Origin: Vulcanimicrobium alpinum
GTDB lineage: Bacteria > Vulcanimicrobiota > Vulcanimicrobiia > Vulcanimicrobiales > Vulcanimicrobiaceae
NCBI RefSeq assembly: GCF_027923555.1
Contig: NZ_AP025523.1
Location: 496,001 to 560,000, forward strand
Direction: 5' to 3'
DNA length: 64,000 bases
Part shown: positions 17,366 through 26,542 of the stretch, one piece after another
Layout of the letters: every line of letters starts with the position of its first letter
Position numbering within the stretch: position 1 is the stretch's first letter
The notes under the pieces: generated by a model
What the model was told of the DNA's origin: nothing
The model's database searches: none
Seen by the model: the letters and a program-made list of their open reading frames with translations, nothing else
Made by a program: the position numbers and the translations under genes

Positions 17366-20032
17366 ATGATCCGCGTCCGTACCCTCGTCTGCGCCGCGCT
17401 CGCCGCCGCGCTTGCCGCCGCCCCGTTCGCGCCGGTGCGCGCGCAGTCGCCCCAGCCCGCCGCGCAGGTCGACGTCACCCGCGCGACCCTCCCCAACGGG
17501 ATGGAAGTGGTCGTGCTGCGCGATACGCTCGCGCCGGTCGTCGCGACCTGGATGAACTACCGCGTCGGCGCCGACGACGAGCCGATCACCGGGCTCGCGC
17601 ACGCGCAGGAGCACATGCTCTTCCGCGGCAGCAAAACGCTGACGGCCTCGCAATTCGCCGACACCACGGCGATCACCGGCGGCAACTTCAACGCCGACAC
17701 GCAGAACGAGATCACCCAGTACTTCTTCGAGATGCCGTCGCAGTATCTCAACATCGCGCTCAACCTCGAGCGCTCGCGCGCGACGGGCGCGCTCGACGAT
17801 CAGAAGCTGTGGGATCAGGAACGCGGCGCGATCACGCAGGAGGTCACCGGCGACAACTCCAGCGCAACCTATCGTCTCTACGCGAAGACCGTCGAGCACA
17901 TGTTCGCGGGCACTCCGTACGCCGACGTCGGGCTCGGGACGGTCGCCAGCTTCAAGCAGATTCAGGCGCCCGACCTCAAGGCGTTCTACGCGAAGTGGTA
18001 CCACCCCAACAACGCGATCTACGTGATCGCCGGAAACGTCGACCCGCAGGCGACGATCGCCAAGGTCCGCGCGCTGTACGCCGACGTTCCGTCGGCGCCG
18101 CTGCCGCCGCGCAAGCCGGTGCGCCTCGCAGCGCCGACCGCGCTCACCCTGCGCGACAACAGCTCCGATCCGATCACCGTCGCGTTCGTCGCGTATCGCG
18201 TCCCGGGCTACACCAGCCCCGACTACTTCGCGTCGGAGATCCTCAACGACGTGCTCAATAGCCAGCGCGGCGCGCTCTTCGAACTGCAGGCGAGCGGGAA
18301 GGCGCTGGGAACGTTCGCGCAGTCGCAGACCTACCCCGAAGCCGGACTCTCACTGGTCGGCTCGGCGGTTCCGGTCGCGACGAGCGGCGACACCGCCGTC
18401 ACGGACATCAAGAACGTCATCGAGAACTACAAGAAGAACGGCTTGCCGGCCGATCTCGTCGAGGTCGCCAAACAGCGCGAGGTCGCGCAGGCGCAGTTTG
18501 CGCTCAACTCGATCAGCAACCTCGCATCGACGTGGAGCCAGACGCTCGCGATCGAACACCGCACGCCCGACGAGGACCTCGCCGGCCTGCAGAAGGTGAC
18601 GCTCGACGACGTCAACCGCGTCCTGCGCACGTGGTACGATAATACCACCGCGACGGTTGCGATCGCGACGCCGAAGGAAGCCGCGGGCTCGGCGTTCGGC
18701 GCGAAGGTCGGCGAAGACAACACGGTGATCCCGACCGAGCACACCGCGCTGCCGGCATTCGCGCGCAACGTCCTCAAGCAGCTGCGCGTGCCGGAGCAGA
18801 CGATTGCGCCGGTCCAACAGACGCTTCCGAACGGGCTCAAGCTCGTCGTCGTCCCGACGAAGCTGACGCCGACGGTCACCTTGCGCGGCGTCGTTGCCGG
18901 GAATCCCGGCGTGCAGGAACCGCCCGGGAAAGATGGGTTGAGCGGGATCGTCGACGGCCTCTTCGCGTACGGCACCGCGACGTACGACCGCATCGCGTTC
19001 CAAACCGAGCTCGATAAGATCGCCGCGACGGAGAGCGCCGGACGCAGCTTCTCGCTCGACGTGCTCTCGAGCGCGTTCGACCGCGGCGTCGCCCTGCTCG
19101 CCGACAACGAACTCCATCCCGCATTTCCGGCCGATGCGTTCGCGATCGTGAAGCAGCAGACGGCCGGATCGCTGGCGGGTCAGCTCAAAAGCCCCGATTA
19201 CAAGGCGCAGCGCGCGCTCGTGAACGCGCTCTACCCGGCCGGCGATCCGTCACGGCGAGCGGCGACGCCGCAGACCGTCGGGGCGGTCGCGCTCGACGAC
19301 GTGAAGTCGTATTACGCCGCCGCGTTCCGGCCCGACCTCACGACGATCGTGGTCGTCGGCGACGTGACGCCGGAGCACGCGCGCGCGGCCGTTGACGGCG
19401 CGTTCGGCGCCTGGAAAGCGACCGGCCCGACGCCCGATCTCTATCCGAAAGCGGTGCCGGCGAACAAGCCCGCGCGCGCGGTGATCCCGGCGACGGGGCG
19501 GATCCAGGCCGACGTCCGCCTCGGCGAGACGATCGCGCTCGGGTACAACGACCCCGATTATCCGCTGCTCGATCTCGCGAACACCGTACTCACCGGCGGC
19601 TTCTACGCCTCGCTGCTCTTCCACGATTTGCGCGAACTGCACGGCTACGTGTATACGGTCGGCTCGACGTTCAACGCCGGGCGCAACCGCAGCACGTTCT
19701 TCGTCAATTACGGATGCGATCCGCAGAACATCGACCGCGCCGCGCGGCTCGTGGTCGACGATCTGCGCAGCCTGCAGTCGAAGCCGATCGATGCCGGGCG
19801 CCTGATCAAGGCGAAGGCGCTCGTGCTCGGTCAACTCCCGGTGAGTCAGGAGTCCACCGGTCAGCTCGCTTCCGGGATCCTCGAGTACGTCTCGACCGGA
19901 CGGTCGCCCGATCAGGACCGGATCGAAGCGCGGGCGCAGCTGGCGGCGTCGGCCGCTGCCGTCCGCGCGGCGCTCAAACGCTGGATCCGCCCCGACGGCT
20001 TCGTGCGCGTCGTCCAGGGCCCGGCAAAGTAA
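17366..20032 (+). CDS. M16 (pitrilysin/insulinase) family zinc peptidase, two-domain
   Basis: 888 residues, secreted: residues 1-26 form a signal peptide ending PVRAQ. The N-terminal M16 unit carries the inverted zinc motif HAQEH (79-83) with Glu82 as base and Glu159, 76 residues on, as third ligand. A second M16 unit (about 470-880) lacks the zinc motif and contains the R/Y region (LRELHGYVYTVGS), as in active/inactive two-unit peptidases. The frame remains open upstream, but that part is antisense to the crotonase; the signal peptide fixes the start at ATG 17366. It probably degrades peptides in the periplasm. Single gene; Crp/Fnr regulator follows. Confidence 0.92.
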   Translation: MIRVRTLVCAALAAALAAAPFAPVRAQSPQPAAQVDVTRATLPNGMEVVVLRDTLAPVVATWMNYRVGADDEPITGLAHAQEHMLFRGSKTLTASQFADTTAITGGNFNADTQNEITQYFFEMPSQYLNIALNLERSRATGALDDQKLWDQERGAITQEVTGDNSSATYRLYAKTVEHMFAGTPYADVGLGTVASFKQIQAPDLKAFYAKWYHPNNAIYVIAGNVDPQATIAKVRALYADVPSAPLPPRKPVRLAAPTALTLRDNSSDPITVAFVAYRVPGYTSPDYFASEILNDVLNSQRGALFELQASGKALGTFAQSQTYPEAGLSLVGSAVPVATSGDTAVTDIKNVIENYKKNGLPADLVEVAKQREVAQAQFALNSISNLASTWSQTLAIEHRTPDEDLAGLQKVTLDDVNRVLRTWYDNTTATVAIATPKEAAGSAFGAKVGEDNTVIPTEHTALPAFARNVLKQLRVPEQTIAPVQQTLPNGLKLVVVPTKLTPTVTLRGVVAGNPGVQEPPGKDGLSGIVDGLFAYGTATYDRIAFQTELDKIAATESAGRSFSLDVLSSAFDRGVALLADNELHPAFPADAFAIVKQQTAGSLAGQLKSPDYKAQRALVNALYPAGDPSRRAATPQTVGAVALDDVKSYYAAAFRPDLTTIVVVGDVTPEHARAAVDGAFGAWKATGPTPDLYPKAVPANKPARAVIPATGRIQADVRLGETIALGYNDPDYPLLDLANTVLTGGFYASLLFHDLRELHGYVYTVGSTFNAGRNRSTFFVNYGCDPQNIDRAARLVVDDLRSLQSKPIDAGRLIKAKALVLGQLPVSQESTGQLASGILEYVSTGRSPDQDRIEARAQLAASAAAVRAALKRWIRPDGFVRVVQGPAK

Positions 20033-20034
20033 TG

Positions 20035-20084
20035 CGTAACCGTCCTTACAGTCCGCAGGCCGCCGCGCATGGTAGCCTGCGGAC
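20035..20084 (+). promoter_or_regulatory. GTAA-N6-TTAC operator and 10-bp inverted repeat before the Crp/Fnr gene
   Basis: GTAACCGTCCTTAC (20036-20049) matches the GTAA-N6-TTAC pattern seen at three other promoters nearby. GTCCGCAGGC (20051-20060) and GCCTGCGGAC (20075-20084) then form a perfect 10-bp inverted repeat with a 14-nt spacer that ends immediately before ATG 20085. A TAGCCT hexamer (20073-20078) could be the -10, which would make the mRNA nearly leaderless. Autoregulation by the encoded regulator is likely but inferred. Confidence 0.55.
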
Positions 20085-20819
20085 ATGAGCGGACTCGGTG
20101 CGGCGATCGAAACGCTTGCCGCACTCCGGAAAGAACGGCCCGTGGACGACGACGCCAACAAGGTGTGGTACCTGCGTCAAAACCGCCTCTTCGCCGAAGC
20201 GACGGAAGAGGGGATCGTGGAACACCAGCACCTCTTCACGATGTGCGAGATGTCCCGCGGCACCCTCGTGTTCGACGTCGGCAACTCCGAGCGCGTGATC
20301 TACTTCGTCAAGCGCGGCGCGGTGCGCATCGTGCGCCAGACGCCCGACGGCAAAGACGTGACAGTCGCGCTGCTCGGCCCGGGTGACCTGTTCGGCGAAG
20401 AGAGCCTGTTCGACCGCAAGGAACGCACGACGCACGCCGTCGTCGTCGAGGACGCGCTGCTGTGCACCTCGCGCGCCGACGACCTGTTTACACTGCTCTC
20501 GCGCGACCCGGCGCTCGCGCTCAACGTCGCCAAGGTGCTCAGCGAGCGGCTCGGCGATGCGCAGTCGACGATGGAAGACCTCGCCTACGCGAAGGTCGGC
20601 GACCGCATCGAGCACGTGCTGCGGCGGCTCGCGACCGAACACGGCGTGCCGATCAAAGGCGGCCTGCGGATCGACGTGCGTCTCACCCACGCCGACATCG
20701 CTTCCTTGGTCGGGAGTACGCGAGAAACCGTCAGCGTCGAGATCGGTAAGCTGATCGACGCCGGCCGCCTCAGCCTCGACGGACGTTCGTTCGTCATCCC
20801 TCGGGAGATGCTCTCATGA
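20085..20819 (+). CDS. Crp/Fnr family transcriptional regulator
   Basis: 244 residues. Residues about 45-150 form the cyclic-nucleotide-type sensor beta-barrel (YFVKRGAVRIVRQTPDGKDVTV, GDLFGEESL), followed by a dimer helix and a winged helix with LTHADIASLVGSTRETVSVEI as the HTH. No N-terminal Cys cluster, so it is not a classical Fe-S Fnr. It is a close paralogue of the regulator at 26971. First gene of a redox operon with which it overlaps by ATGA. Its effector is unknown; the GTAA-N6-TTAC palindromes in this region are candidate binding sites. Confidence 0.92.
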   Translation: MSGLGAAIETLAALRKERPVDDDANKVWYLRQNRLFAEATEEGIVEHQHLFTMCEMSRGTLVFDVGNSERVIYFVKRGAVRIVRQTPDGKDVTVALLGPGDLFGEESLFDRKERTTHAVVVEDALLCTSRADDLFTLLSRDPALALNVAKVLSERLGDAQSTMEDLAYAKVGDRIEHVLRRLATEHGVPIKGGLRIDVRLTHADIASLVGSTRETVSVEIGKLIDAGRLSLDGRSFVIPREMLS

Positions 20820-21277
20820 TCGTTCCGCTGCTGCTCGCCGCCGCGACCTCTCTCGCGCCCGTGCTCTCCGCCGGGAGCTGGGCCAACGCTGCCGGCCCGC
20901 CGCCGACCGAGAACCGTGTCACGATCGTCGACGTGTTCACCTTCAGCTGCATCAACTGCAAGCACGTCACGCCCGAACTGCAGCGCCTGCGAGCGTCGTA
21001 CCCGTCGCGCGAACTTGCGATCGTCGGCGTGCACGCGCCGGAGACCGCCGAAGAGCACGTCCACGCGAACGTCGTGCAGGCCCTGCGGGCGCAGGACATC
21101 ACCTGGCCGGTGCGCTTCGACGACGGCTTCGGGGTATGGAATGCGTACGGCGTCAATGCCTGGCCGACGCAGCTCGTGTTCGACCGTCACGGCCGCCTGC
21201 GCGCGACCTACGTCGGCGAAGGCTACGACGCCGAACTGGAGCGCACCGTGAAGTCGCTTATCGCCGAGCGAACGTGA
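20816..21277 (+). CDS. TlpA/DipZ-like thioredoxin-fold protein, exported
   Basis: 153 residues with a short N-terminal signal (cleavage near NAAG). FTFSCINCKHVTPEL contains the redox pair Cys45/Cys48 in a CINC active site of the type found in DipZ and related membrane-side thioredoxins; NAWPTQLVFDRHG carries the cis-Pro. It starts by ATGA overlap with the Crp/Fnr gene and ends by GTGA at a possible start of the cytochrome gene, so the products are probably made together. A role in reducing or assembling periplasmic redox proteins fits the neighbours. Confidence 0.88.
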   Translation: MIVPLLLAAATSLAPVLSAGSWANAAGPPPTENRVTIVDVFTFSCINCKHVTPELQRLRASYPSRELAIVGVHAPETAEEHVHANVVQALRAQDITWPVRFDDGFGVWNAYGVNAWPTQLVFDRHGRLRATYVGEGYDAELERTVKSLIAERT

Positions 21278-21321
21278 CGTCCGACGCCGCCGCGCCCGCG
21301 TTCTCTTCGGGGAGAACTGCG

Positions 21322-22131
21322 GTGAGCGGAGAGCGAGTCTATCGGCACGGCGTCGCGGAGCGCGTGACGCACTGGTTGTGGGCGCTCGCGATGCTCGTGC
21401 TCGTGATGAGCGGGCTGCAGATCTTCAACGCGGCGCCGTACCTCGATGCCTCCGACAAGAGCAACCCGCAGCGGCGCGTGCTCGCCATCGACGCCGAGAT
21501 GCGCAACGGGGTCCCGGTCGGGACGACGCGCGTCTTCGGGCTGACGTTCAACACGACGCACCTGCTCGGCTACACCAACGACGGGATGAACGGTGAGAGC
21601 CCGCGCGCGTTCCCGGCCTGGCTCACGCTCCCCGGACCGCAGGACCTCGCCGACGGCCGCCGCTGGCACCTCTTCTTCGCGTGGGCGCTGTTCGTCGCGC
21701 TGGTCGTGTACCTGATCTCGGCAGCGATGCGCGGAACCTTGCGCGAGCTGGTCCTGCGCCCGTCGGATCTGCCCAAACTGTTGCCGATGCAGGCATACTA
21801 TTTCCGCCTGCGTCGCGAGCCTCCGCCGCACGGCACGTACAACCCGCTGCAGAAAGCCGCGTACACCGTGGTGCTGTTCGTGTTCTTCCCGCTCATCATC
21901 GTCACCGGATTGGCGCTCTCGCCGGGCGTCGACGCCGCCATGCCGTGGCTGACGCCTCTGCTGGGCGGCCGCCAATTCGCGCGGGCGTGGCATTTCGTGC
22001 TGATGGCGCTGCTGGTCGGGTACTTCGCGACGCATATGGTGCTCGTACTGAGCACCGGACTTTGGAACAACATGGTGTCGATGATCACCGGTTGGTATCG
22101 GCTCAAAGACCACGACGGAGTCGGACCGTGA
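21322..22131 (+). CDS. Cytochrome b561-type membrane subunit (Ni-hydrogenase/thiosulfate reductase cytochrome b family)
   Basis: About 269 residues with four to five transmembrane helices. Histidines suited to binding two b haems occur in RVTHWLWAL, RRWHLFFAW, RAWHFVLMA and FATHMVL, as in PF01292 proteins that pass electrons between quinone and a periplasmic redox enzyme. GTG 21322 is chosen because GGGGAGA precedes it by 8 nt; GTG 21274, overlapping the thioredoxin stop (GTGA), is the alternative. The next gene, a molybdopterin oxidoreductase, overlaps by GTGA and is the likely partner. Confidence 0.85.
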   Translation: MSGERVYRHGVAERVTHWLWALAMLVLVMSGLQIFNAAPYLDASDKSNPQRRVLAIDAEMRNGVPVGTTRVFGLTFNTTHLLGYTNDGMNGESPRAFPAWLTLPGPQDLADGRRWHLFFAWALFVALVVYLISAAMRGTLRELVLRPSDLPKLLPMQAYYFRLRREPPPHGTYNPLQKAAYTVVLFVFFPLIIVTGLALSPGVDAAMPWLTPLLGGRQFARAWHFVLMALLVGYFATHMVLVLSTGLWNNMVSMITGWYRLKDHDGVGP

Positions 22132-22868
22132 ACCGCAGGATCTTCATCGCCTCATCGCTCGCGTCGTTGGGTTTGACGGCATGCGGGCCGGTGAAGGAGG
22201 GGCTGACCAACGGTCCGTTCCGCGGCGCGCTGCTCTCCGCCGAAAACCTCAATCACGCGGTCTTCGGAACGCACGGGACGGCGCGCGAGTACGCCGACGC
22301 CGACGTCGATCGTGATTTTCGCGTCAACGGACTCGACACGCCGAGCGACAGCCGCTACGCGGGATTGGCGAAGGCGCAGTTCGCCGAGTATCGGCTCGCC
22401 GTCGACGGCCTCGTCGACCGGCCGCAGCAGTTCACGCTCGCCCAGCTGCGCGCTGCCGGCGACCGCACGCAGATCACGCGGCACGACTGCGTCGAAGGCT
22501 GGAGCGCGATCGGCAAGTGGCGCGGCACGCCGCTCGCGAGGGTGCTCGCGATGGCCCAGCCCAAAGCGAACGCGCGTTACTGCGTGTTCCACTGCTTCGA
22601 CGTCGATCAGAGCGGGACGCCGTACTACGAATCGCTCGATCTGCACCAAGCCGCCCATCCGCAGACGCTGCTCGCGCTCGATCTCAACGACAAGCCGCTC
22701 GACGCCGATCACGGCGCGCCGGTGCGTCTGCGCGTCCCTACCCAGCTCGGCTACAAGAGCGCGAAGTGGGTGAGCCGGATCGAACTCGTCGCCGGCTACG
22801 AAAACATCGGCAGCGGCAGCGGCGGCTATTGGGAAGATCAGGGCTACGAATGGTACGCCGGAATTTGA
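22128..22868 (+). CDS. Molybdopterin-dependent oxidoreductase (sulfite oxidase/YedY-like), lipoprotein
   Basis: 246 residues. The N-terminus MNRRIFIASS...LTACG combines a twin-Arg-like start with a lipobox, so the protein is probably exported folded and lipid-anchored. RHDCVEGWSAIGKW contains the Cys that would bind molybdenum in the sulfite-oxidase fold; DHGAPVRLRVPTQLGYKSAKW is the conserved second half. GTG 22128 overlaps the cytochrome stop. With the cytochrome b it would form a quinone-linked periplasmic redox enzyme, comparable to MsrPQ but with a b561-type subunit. Substrate unknown. Confidence 0.87.
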   Translation: MNRRIFIASSLASLGLTACGPVKEGLTNGPFRGALLSAENLNHAVFGTHGTAREYADADVDRDFRVNGLDTPSDSRYAGLAKAQFAEYRLAVDGLVDRPQQFTLAQLRAAGDRTQITRHDCVEGWSAIGKWRGTPLARVLAMAQPKANARYCVFHCFDVDQSGTPYYESLDLHQAAHPQTLLALDLNDKPLDADHGAPVRLRVPTQLGYKSAKWVSRIELVAGYENIGSGSGGYWEDQGYEWYAGI

Positions 22869-22874
22869 TGCACC

Positions 22875-22917
22875 GGTAAGGTCGCTTACCGCGCGCTCGC
22901 GCGCATCGCGCTACGGT
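22875..22917 (+). promoter_or_regulatory. Class II Crp/Fnr-type promoter of the GMC oxidoreductase gene
   Basis: A perfect palindrome GGTAAGGTCGCTTACC (22875-22890) is followed after 21 bp by TACGGT (22912-22917). Taking TACGGT as the -10, the palindrome is centred at -41.5, the canonical class II activator position, and no -35 is needed. AAGGAG (22926-22931) and ATG 22942 follow. The same layout recurs at 27662 and 31531. Confidence 0.8.
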
Positions 22918-22941
22918 GGCGCGAGAAGGAGCGCGAGCGAC

Positions 22942-24501
22942 ATGACCTACGACCTGATCATCATCGGAACCGGTGCGGGCGGAGGCACCCTGCTCCATGC
23001 GCTCGCGCCGACCGGCCTGCGCATGCTGGTGCTCGAACGCGGAGGGCATCTCCCCCGCGAGAAAGAGAACTGGAATCCCGCCTCGCTGTTCGTGGACGAG
23101 CGGTACACCGCCGACGAACGCTGGATCGACGCCGACGGAAAGCCGTTCCGGCCCGGCATCCACTACTACGTTGGCGGCAACACGAAGTTCTACGGCGCGG
23201 CGCTGCTGCGCATGCGCGCCCGCGATTTCGAACGCGTCGAGCACGCCGGCGGCGTCTCCCCGGCGTGGCCGATCGGCTACGACGAGCTCGAGCCGTACTA
23301 CACGCGGGCGGAGCATCTCTACCGCGTGCACGGCGAACGTGGCGCCGACCCGACGGAATCACCGGCGAGCGCGCCGTACGCGCACCCGCCGGTCAGCGAC
23401 GAACCGCGCGTCGCCGAATTCCGCGCCGATCTTCGCGCGCAGGGCCTGCATCCGTTTCCGCTGCCGATGGCGATCATGCTCGACGAAGCGCGGCCCGAAC
23501 GCAGCGCGTGCATCCGGTGCGACACGTGCGACGGCTTTCCGTGCCTGGTCGAGGCGAAGGCCGATGCCGACGTGATCGCGGTGCGCCCCTCGTTCGCCTA
23601 CGATAACGTCACCCTGCTCACCGGCGCCTACGCGGCGCGGCTGCTCACGTCGCCGTCGGGGCGCGAGATCGCCGGCGTCGTCGTCGAGCGCGGCGGCGCG
23701 ACGGAAACCTATGCGGCGCACGTCGTCGTCGTCGCGGCGGGTGCGGTCAATTCCGCGGCGCTCCTGCTGCGCTCGGCCGACGAGCGCCATCCCGCCGGGA
23801 TCGCGAACGGTTCGGGCGTCGTCGGCCGCCACTACATGTGCCACAACAACAGCGCGTTCGTCGCGATCTCGAAGAAGCGCAACCCGACGAAGTTTCAGAA
23901 GACGCTCGGGCTCAACGACTTCTATTGGGGATCGCCGGAGTTCCCGCATCCGATGGGTCACATCCAGATGCTCGGCAAGTCGCACGCGGCGGAGTTTCGC
24001 GGCGATGCACCCGCGTTCGCTCCGGGGATCGCGCTCGCGCAGCTCGCCGAGCACGCGCTCGATCTGTGGATCACCTCGGAGGATCTGCCCGAGCCGCAGA
24101 ATCGCGTCACCGTCGCGCGCGATGGTACGATCGGCCTGCACTATAGCGCCAACAACGTCGACGCGCACCAGCGGCTCATCGCAAAGCTCAAGGAACTGCT
24201 CGAACGGGCCGGCTGCGAGCGGCACCTACTGCCCAACGCGCTCTATCTCGGCAAGAAGATCCCGATCGCCGGCGTCGCGCACCAGAACGGAACGGTCCGC
24301 TTCGGAACCGATCCGGCGACCTCGGCGCTCGACGTCAACTGCAAGGCGCACGAACTCGACAACCTCTACGTCGTCGACGGAAGCTTCTTCGTCTCGAGCA
24401 GCGCGGTGAATCCGGCGCTGACGATCATGGCCAACGCGCTGCGCGTCGGCGCGCACCTCGCCGCGCGCTTCGGCGCGGCGGAGACGGCCCATGCTGCCTG
24501 A
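22942..24501 (+). CDS. GMC-family FAD oxidoreductase
   Basis: 519 residues. IIGTGAGGGTLL is the FAD dinucleotide motif; YYVGGNTKFYGAALLRMR is the second GMC signature; VNPALTIMANALRVG is the C-terminal active-site region. An unusual Cys-rich stretch, CIRCDTCDGFPC (about 190-201), occurs in the middle and is also seen in some sugar/alcohol oxidoreductases of this family. AAGGAG lies 10 nt before ATG 22942. It overlaps the debranching-enzyme gene by 11 nt. A sugar or sugar-alcohol substrate fits the surrounding glucose and glucan genes, but this is inferred. Confidence 0.9.
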   Translation: MTYDLIIIGTGAGGGTLLHALAPTGLRMLVLERGGHLPREKENWNPASLFVDERYTADERWIDADGKPFRPGIHYYVGGNTKFYGAALLRMRARDFERVEHAGGVSPAWPIGYDELEPYYTRAEHLYRVHGERGADPTESPASAPYAHPPVSDEPRVAEFRADLRAQGLHPFPLPMAIMLDEARPERSACIRCDTCDGFPCLVEAKADADVIAVRPSFAYDNVTLLTGAYAARLLTSPSGREIAGVVVERGGATETYAAHVVVVAAGAVNSAALLLRSADERHPAGIANGSGVVGRHYMCHNNSAFVAISKKRNPTKFQKTLGLNDFYWGSPEFPHPMGHIQMLGKSHAAEFRGDAPAFAPGIALAQLAEHALDLWITSEDLPEPQNRVTVARDGTIGLHYSANNVDAHQRLIAKLKELLERAGCERHLLPNALYLGKKIPIAGVAHQNGTVRFGTDPATSALDVNCKAHELDNLYVVDGSFFVSSSAVNPALTIMANALRVGAHLAARFGAAETAHAA

Positions 24502-26533
24502 ACTCGATCGCGCTGCGTGCGCGGAGCCGGCCGTCGCCGAGGCGCGCGAATGGATCGTCACCAACGGATTGGGCGGATTTGCGTCGGGGACCGTCGCCGG
24601 GACGCTGACGCGGCGCTATCACGGTCTGCTGTTCGCGGCGCGCACGCCGCCGGTCGGGCGCACCCTGCTGTGCCCGAAGATCGACGTCGACCTCGAATAC
24701 GACGGCGCGACGTATGCGCTCGCCAACGACCGCTGGGCGAGCGGTGCGCTCGCACCCGCAGGCGCGGTGCACCTCATCGGGTTTCGGCTCGACGGCGCGA
24801 TGCCGGTGTGGACCTACGCGTGCGGCGACGCCGTCCTCGAACGCGGCATATGGATGGAACATGACACGAACCGGACGTACGTCGCGCATCGCGTCGTCCG
24901 CGCGCGCAAGCCGCTGCGGATCATGGCGCACGCCTTCGCGAACCATCGCGACCTGCACGGCACGACGCACGCGGGCGACTGGCGGATGCGGGTCGAGACC
25001 ACCGCCGACGGGATCACGGTGACCCCCTTTGCCGGCGCCGCCGTCCTGCGGCTCCGCAGTGACCGCGGCACGTTCTGCGCGGAGCACTCGTGGTATCGCG
25101 ACTTCGCGTACGCGTGCGAGCGCGAACGCGGCCTCGACGACCGCGAAGACCATCTGCGCGTCGCCACCTTCGACGCGATTGTCGCCGCGGGCGAGTGGTT
25201 CACCATCGCGATCGCCGACCATGCGTTGCCGCCGGTCGACGCCGCCGACGCGCTCGCGCGCGCCGCTAACCGCACGCAGATGCTGGCCGGCGCGTGGCGG
25301 GCGGAACACGGCGCGGCGGCCGAAGAAGCGCCCCCGTGGGTCGCGCCGCTCGTCCTCGCGGCCGATCAGTTCGTCGTGCGGCGGCCTTTGCCCGACGATC
25401 CCGAGGCGCTCTCGCTGATCGCCGGCTATCCCTGGTTCGGAGACTGGGGCCGCGACACCGCGATCGCTCTCCCGGGGATCGCGCTGGCGACGGGACGCCC
25501 CGCGATCGCGCGGACGATCCTGCACACGTTCGGGCGCTTCGTCGACGGCGGGATGCTGCCCAACTTCTTCCCCGACGGCGGCGAGGCGGCGGAGTACAAC
25601 ACCGTCGACGCGGCACTCTGGTACGTCGAAGCGCTGCGCCGCTGCGTGCTCGCCTGCGGCGACGCCGCCACGCTGACATCGCTCTTTCCGGTCGTCCGTT
25701 TGATCGTCGCGCACTACACCGCGGGCACGCGTTACGGGATCGCCGTCGACCCGCGCGACGGCCTCTTGCGCGCGGGTGAGCGGGGCGTGCAGCTGACGTG
25801 GATGGATGCGAAAGTCGGCGAGTGGGTGGTCACGCCGCGCATCGGCAAGCCCGTCGAAGTGAACGCGCTGTGGATCAACGCGCTGCGTGCGTGCGCGTAC
25901 TTCGCGCAATTGCTCGGCGAGGATCCGATGCCGTTCGCCGAGGCGGCGACGCAGGCTGAAGCGAGCTTCGAGCGTTTTTGGGATGAGGAGCGCGGCTGGT
26001 GCCGCGACGTCATCGACGGCCCCGGCGGCGACGATCCGGCGCTGCGCCCCAACCAGCTCTTCGCCGTCGCTCTGCCGATCGACGTCCTCGACGCGCGCCG
26101 CCGGCGCGCGATCGTCGACGCCTGCGCCGCGCACCTGTGGACGCCGGAGGGTCTGCGGAGCCTCGACCCGCGCGATCCCGCCTATCAGGGCCGCTACGGC
26201 GGCGACCAGCGGGCGCGCGACGGCGCGTACCATCAGGGAACCGTGTGGCGCTGGCTCGCCGGCCCGTTCGCGATCGCGCACCTGCGCGCGTACGGCGACC
26301 CCGCTGCGGCCGAAGCGCTGCTCGCGATCGCGGCGGAGGGGTTGACCGCCGGTGCGATCGGGACGCTCGGCGAGATCGCCGACGGCGATCCGCCGTTTGC
26401 GGCGCGCGGGGCGATCGCGCAGGCCTGGAGCGTCGCGGCGCTGCTCGACGCCTGGCAGACGATCGCGGAGACGCGCCGCGCGCCAGGGTACGTTTCGAGC
26501 CCGAGCGTACTCGTCGGAACCGACCGGCGATGA
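24491..26533 (+). CDS. Glycogen debranching enzyme-like protein (GDE N- and C-domains)
   Basis: 680 residues. Residues about 15-230 match the bacterial GDE N-terminal domain (WIVTNGLGGFASGTV, TRRYHGLL), and 290-660 the (alpha/alpha)6 amylo-1,6-glucosidase barrel: WFGDWGRDTAIALPG, LTWMDAKVG with a catalytic acid, LRPNQLFAV, and YHQGTVWRW. It would hydrolyse alpha-1,6 branches in glycogen or related glucans. No signal peptide, cytoplasmic. The start lies 11 nt inside the GMC gene, so translation is coupled; HAD-like and Crp/Fnr genes follow in the same direction. Confidence 0.92.
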   Translation: MLPELDRAACAEPAVAEAREWIVTNGLGGFASGTVAGTLTRRYHGLLFAARTPPVGRTLLCPKIDVDLEYDGATYALANDRWASGALAPAGAVHLIGFRLDGAMPVWTYACGDAVLERGIWMEHDTNRTYVAHRVVRARKPLRIMAHAFANHRDLHGTTHAGDWRMRVETTADGITVTPFAGAAVLRLRSDRGTFCAEHSWYRDFAYACERERGLDDREDHLRVATFDAIVAAGEWFTIAIADHALPPVDAADALARAANRTQMLAGAWRAEHGAAAEEAPPWVAPLVLAADQFVVRRPLPDDPEALSLIAGYPWFGDWGRDTAIALPGIALATGRPAIARTILHTFGRFVDGGMLPNFFPDGGEAAEYNTVDAALWYVEALRRCVLACGDAATLTSLFPVVRLIVAHYTAGTRYGIAVDPRDGLLRAGERGVQLTWMDAKVGEWVVTPRIGKPVEVNALWINALRACAYFAQLLGEDPMPFAEAATQAEASFERFWDEERGWCRDVIDGPGGDDPALRPNQLFAVALPIDVLDARRRRAIVDACAAHLWTPEGLRSLDPRDPAYQGRYGGDQRARDGAYHQGTVWRWLAGPFAIAHLRAYGDPAAAEALLAIAAEGLTAGAIGTLGEIADGDPPFAARGAIAQAWSVAALLDAWQTIAETRRAPGYVSSPSVLVGTDRR

Positions 26534-26542
26534 GGATGCTCG

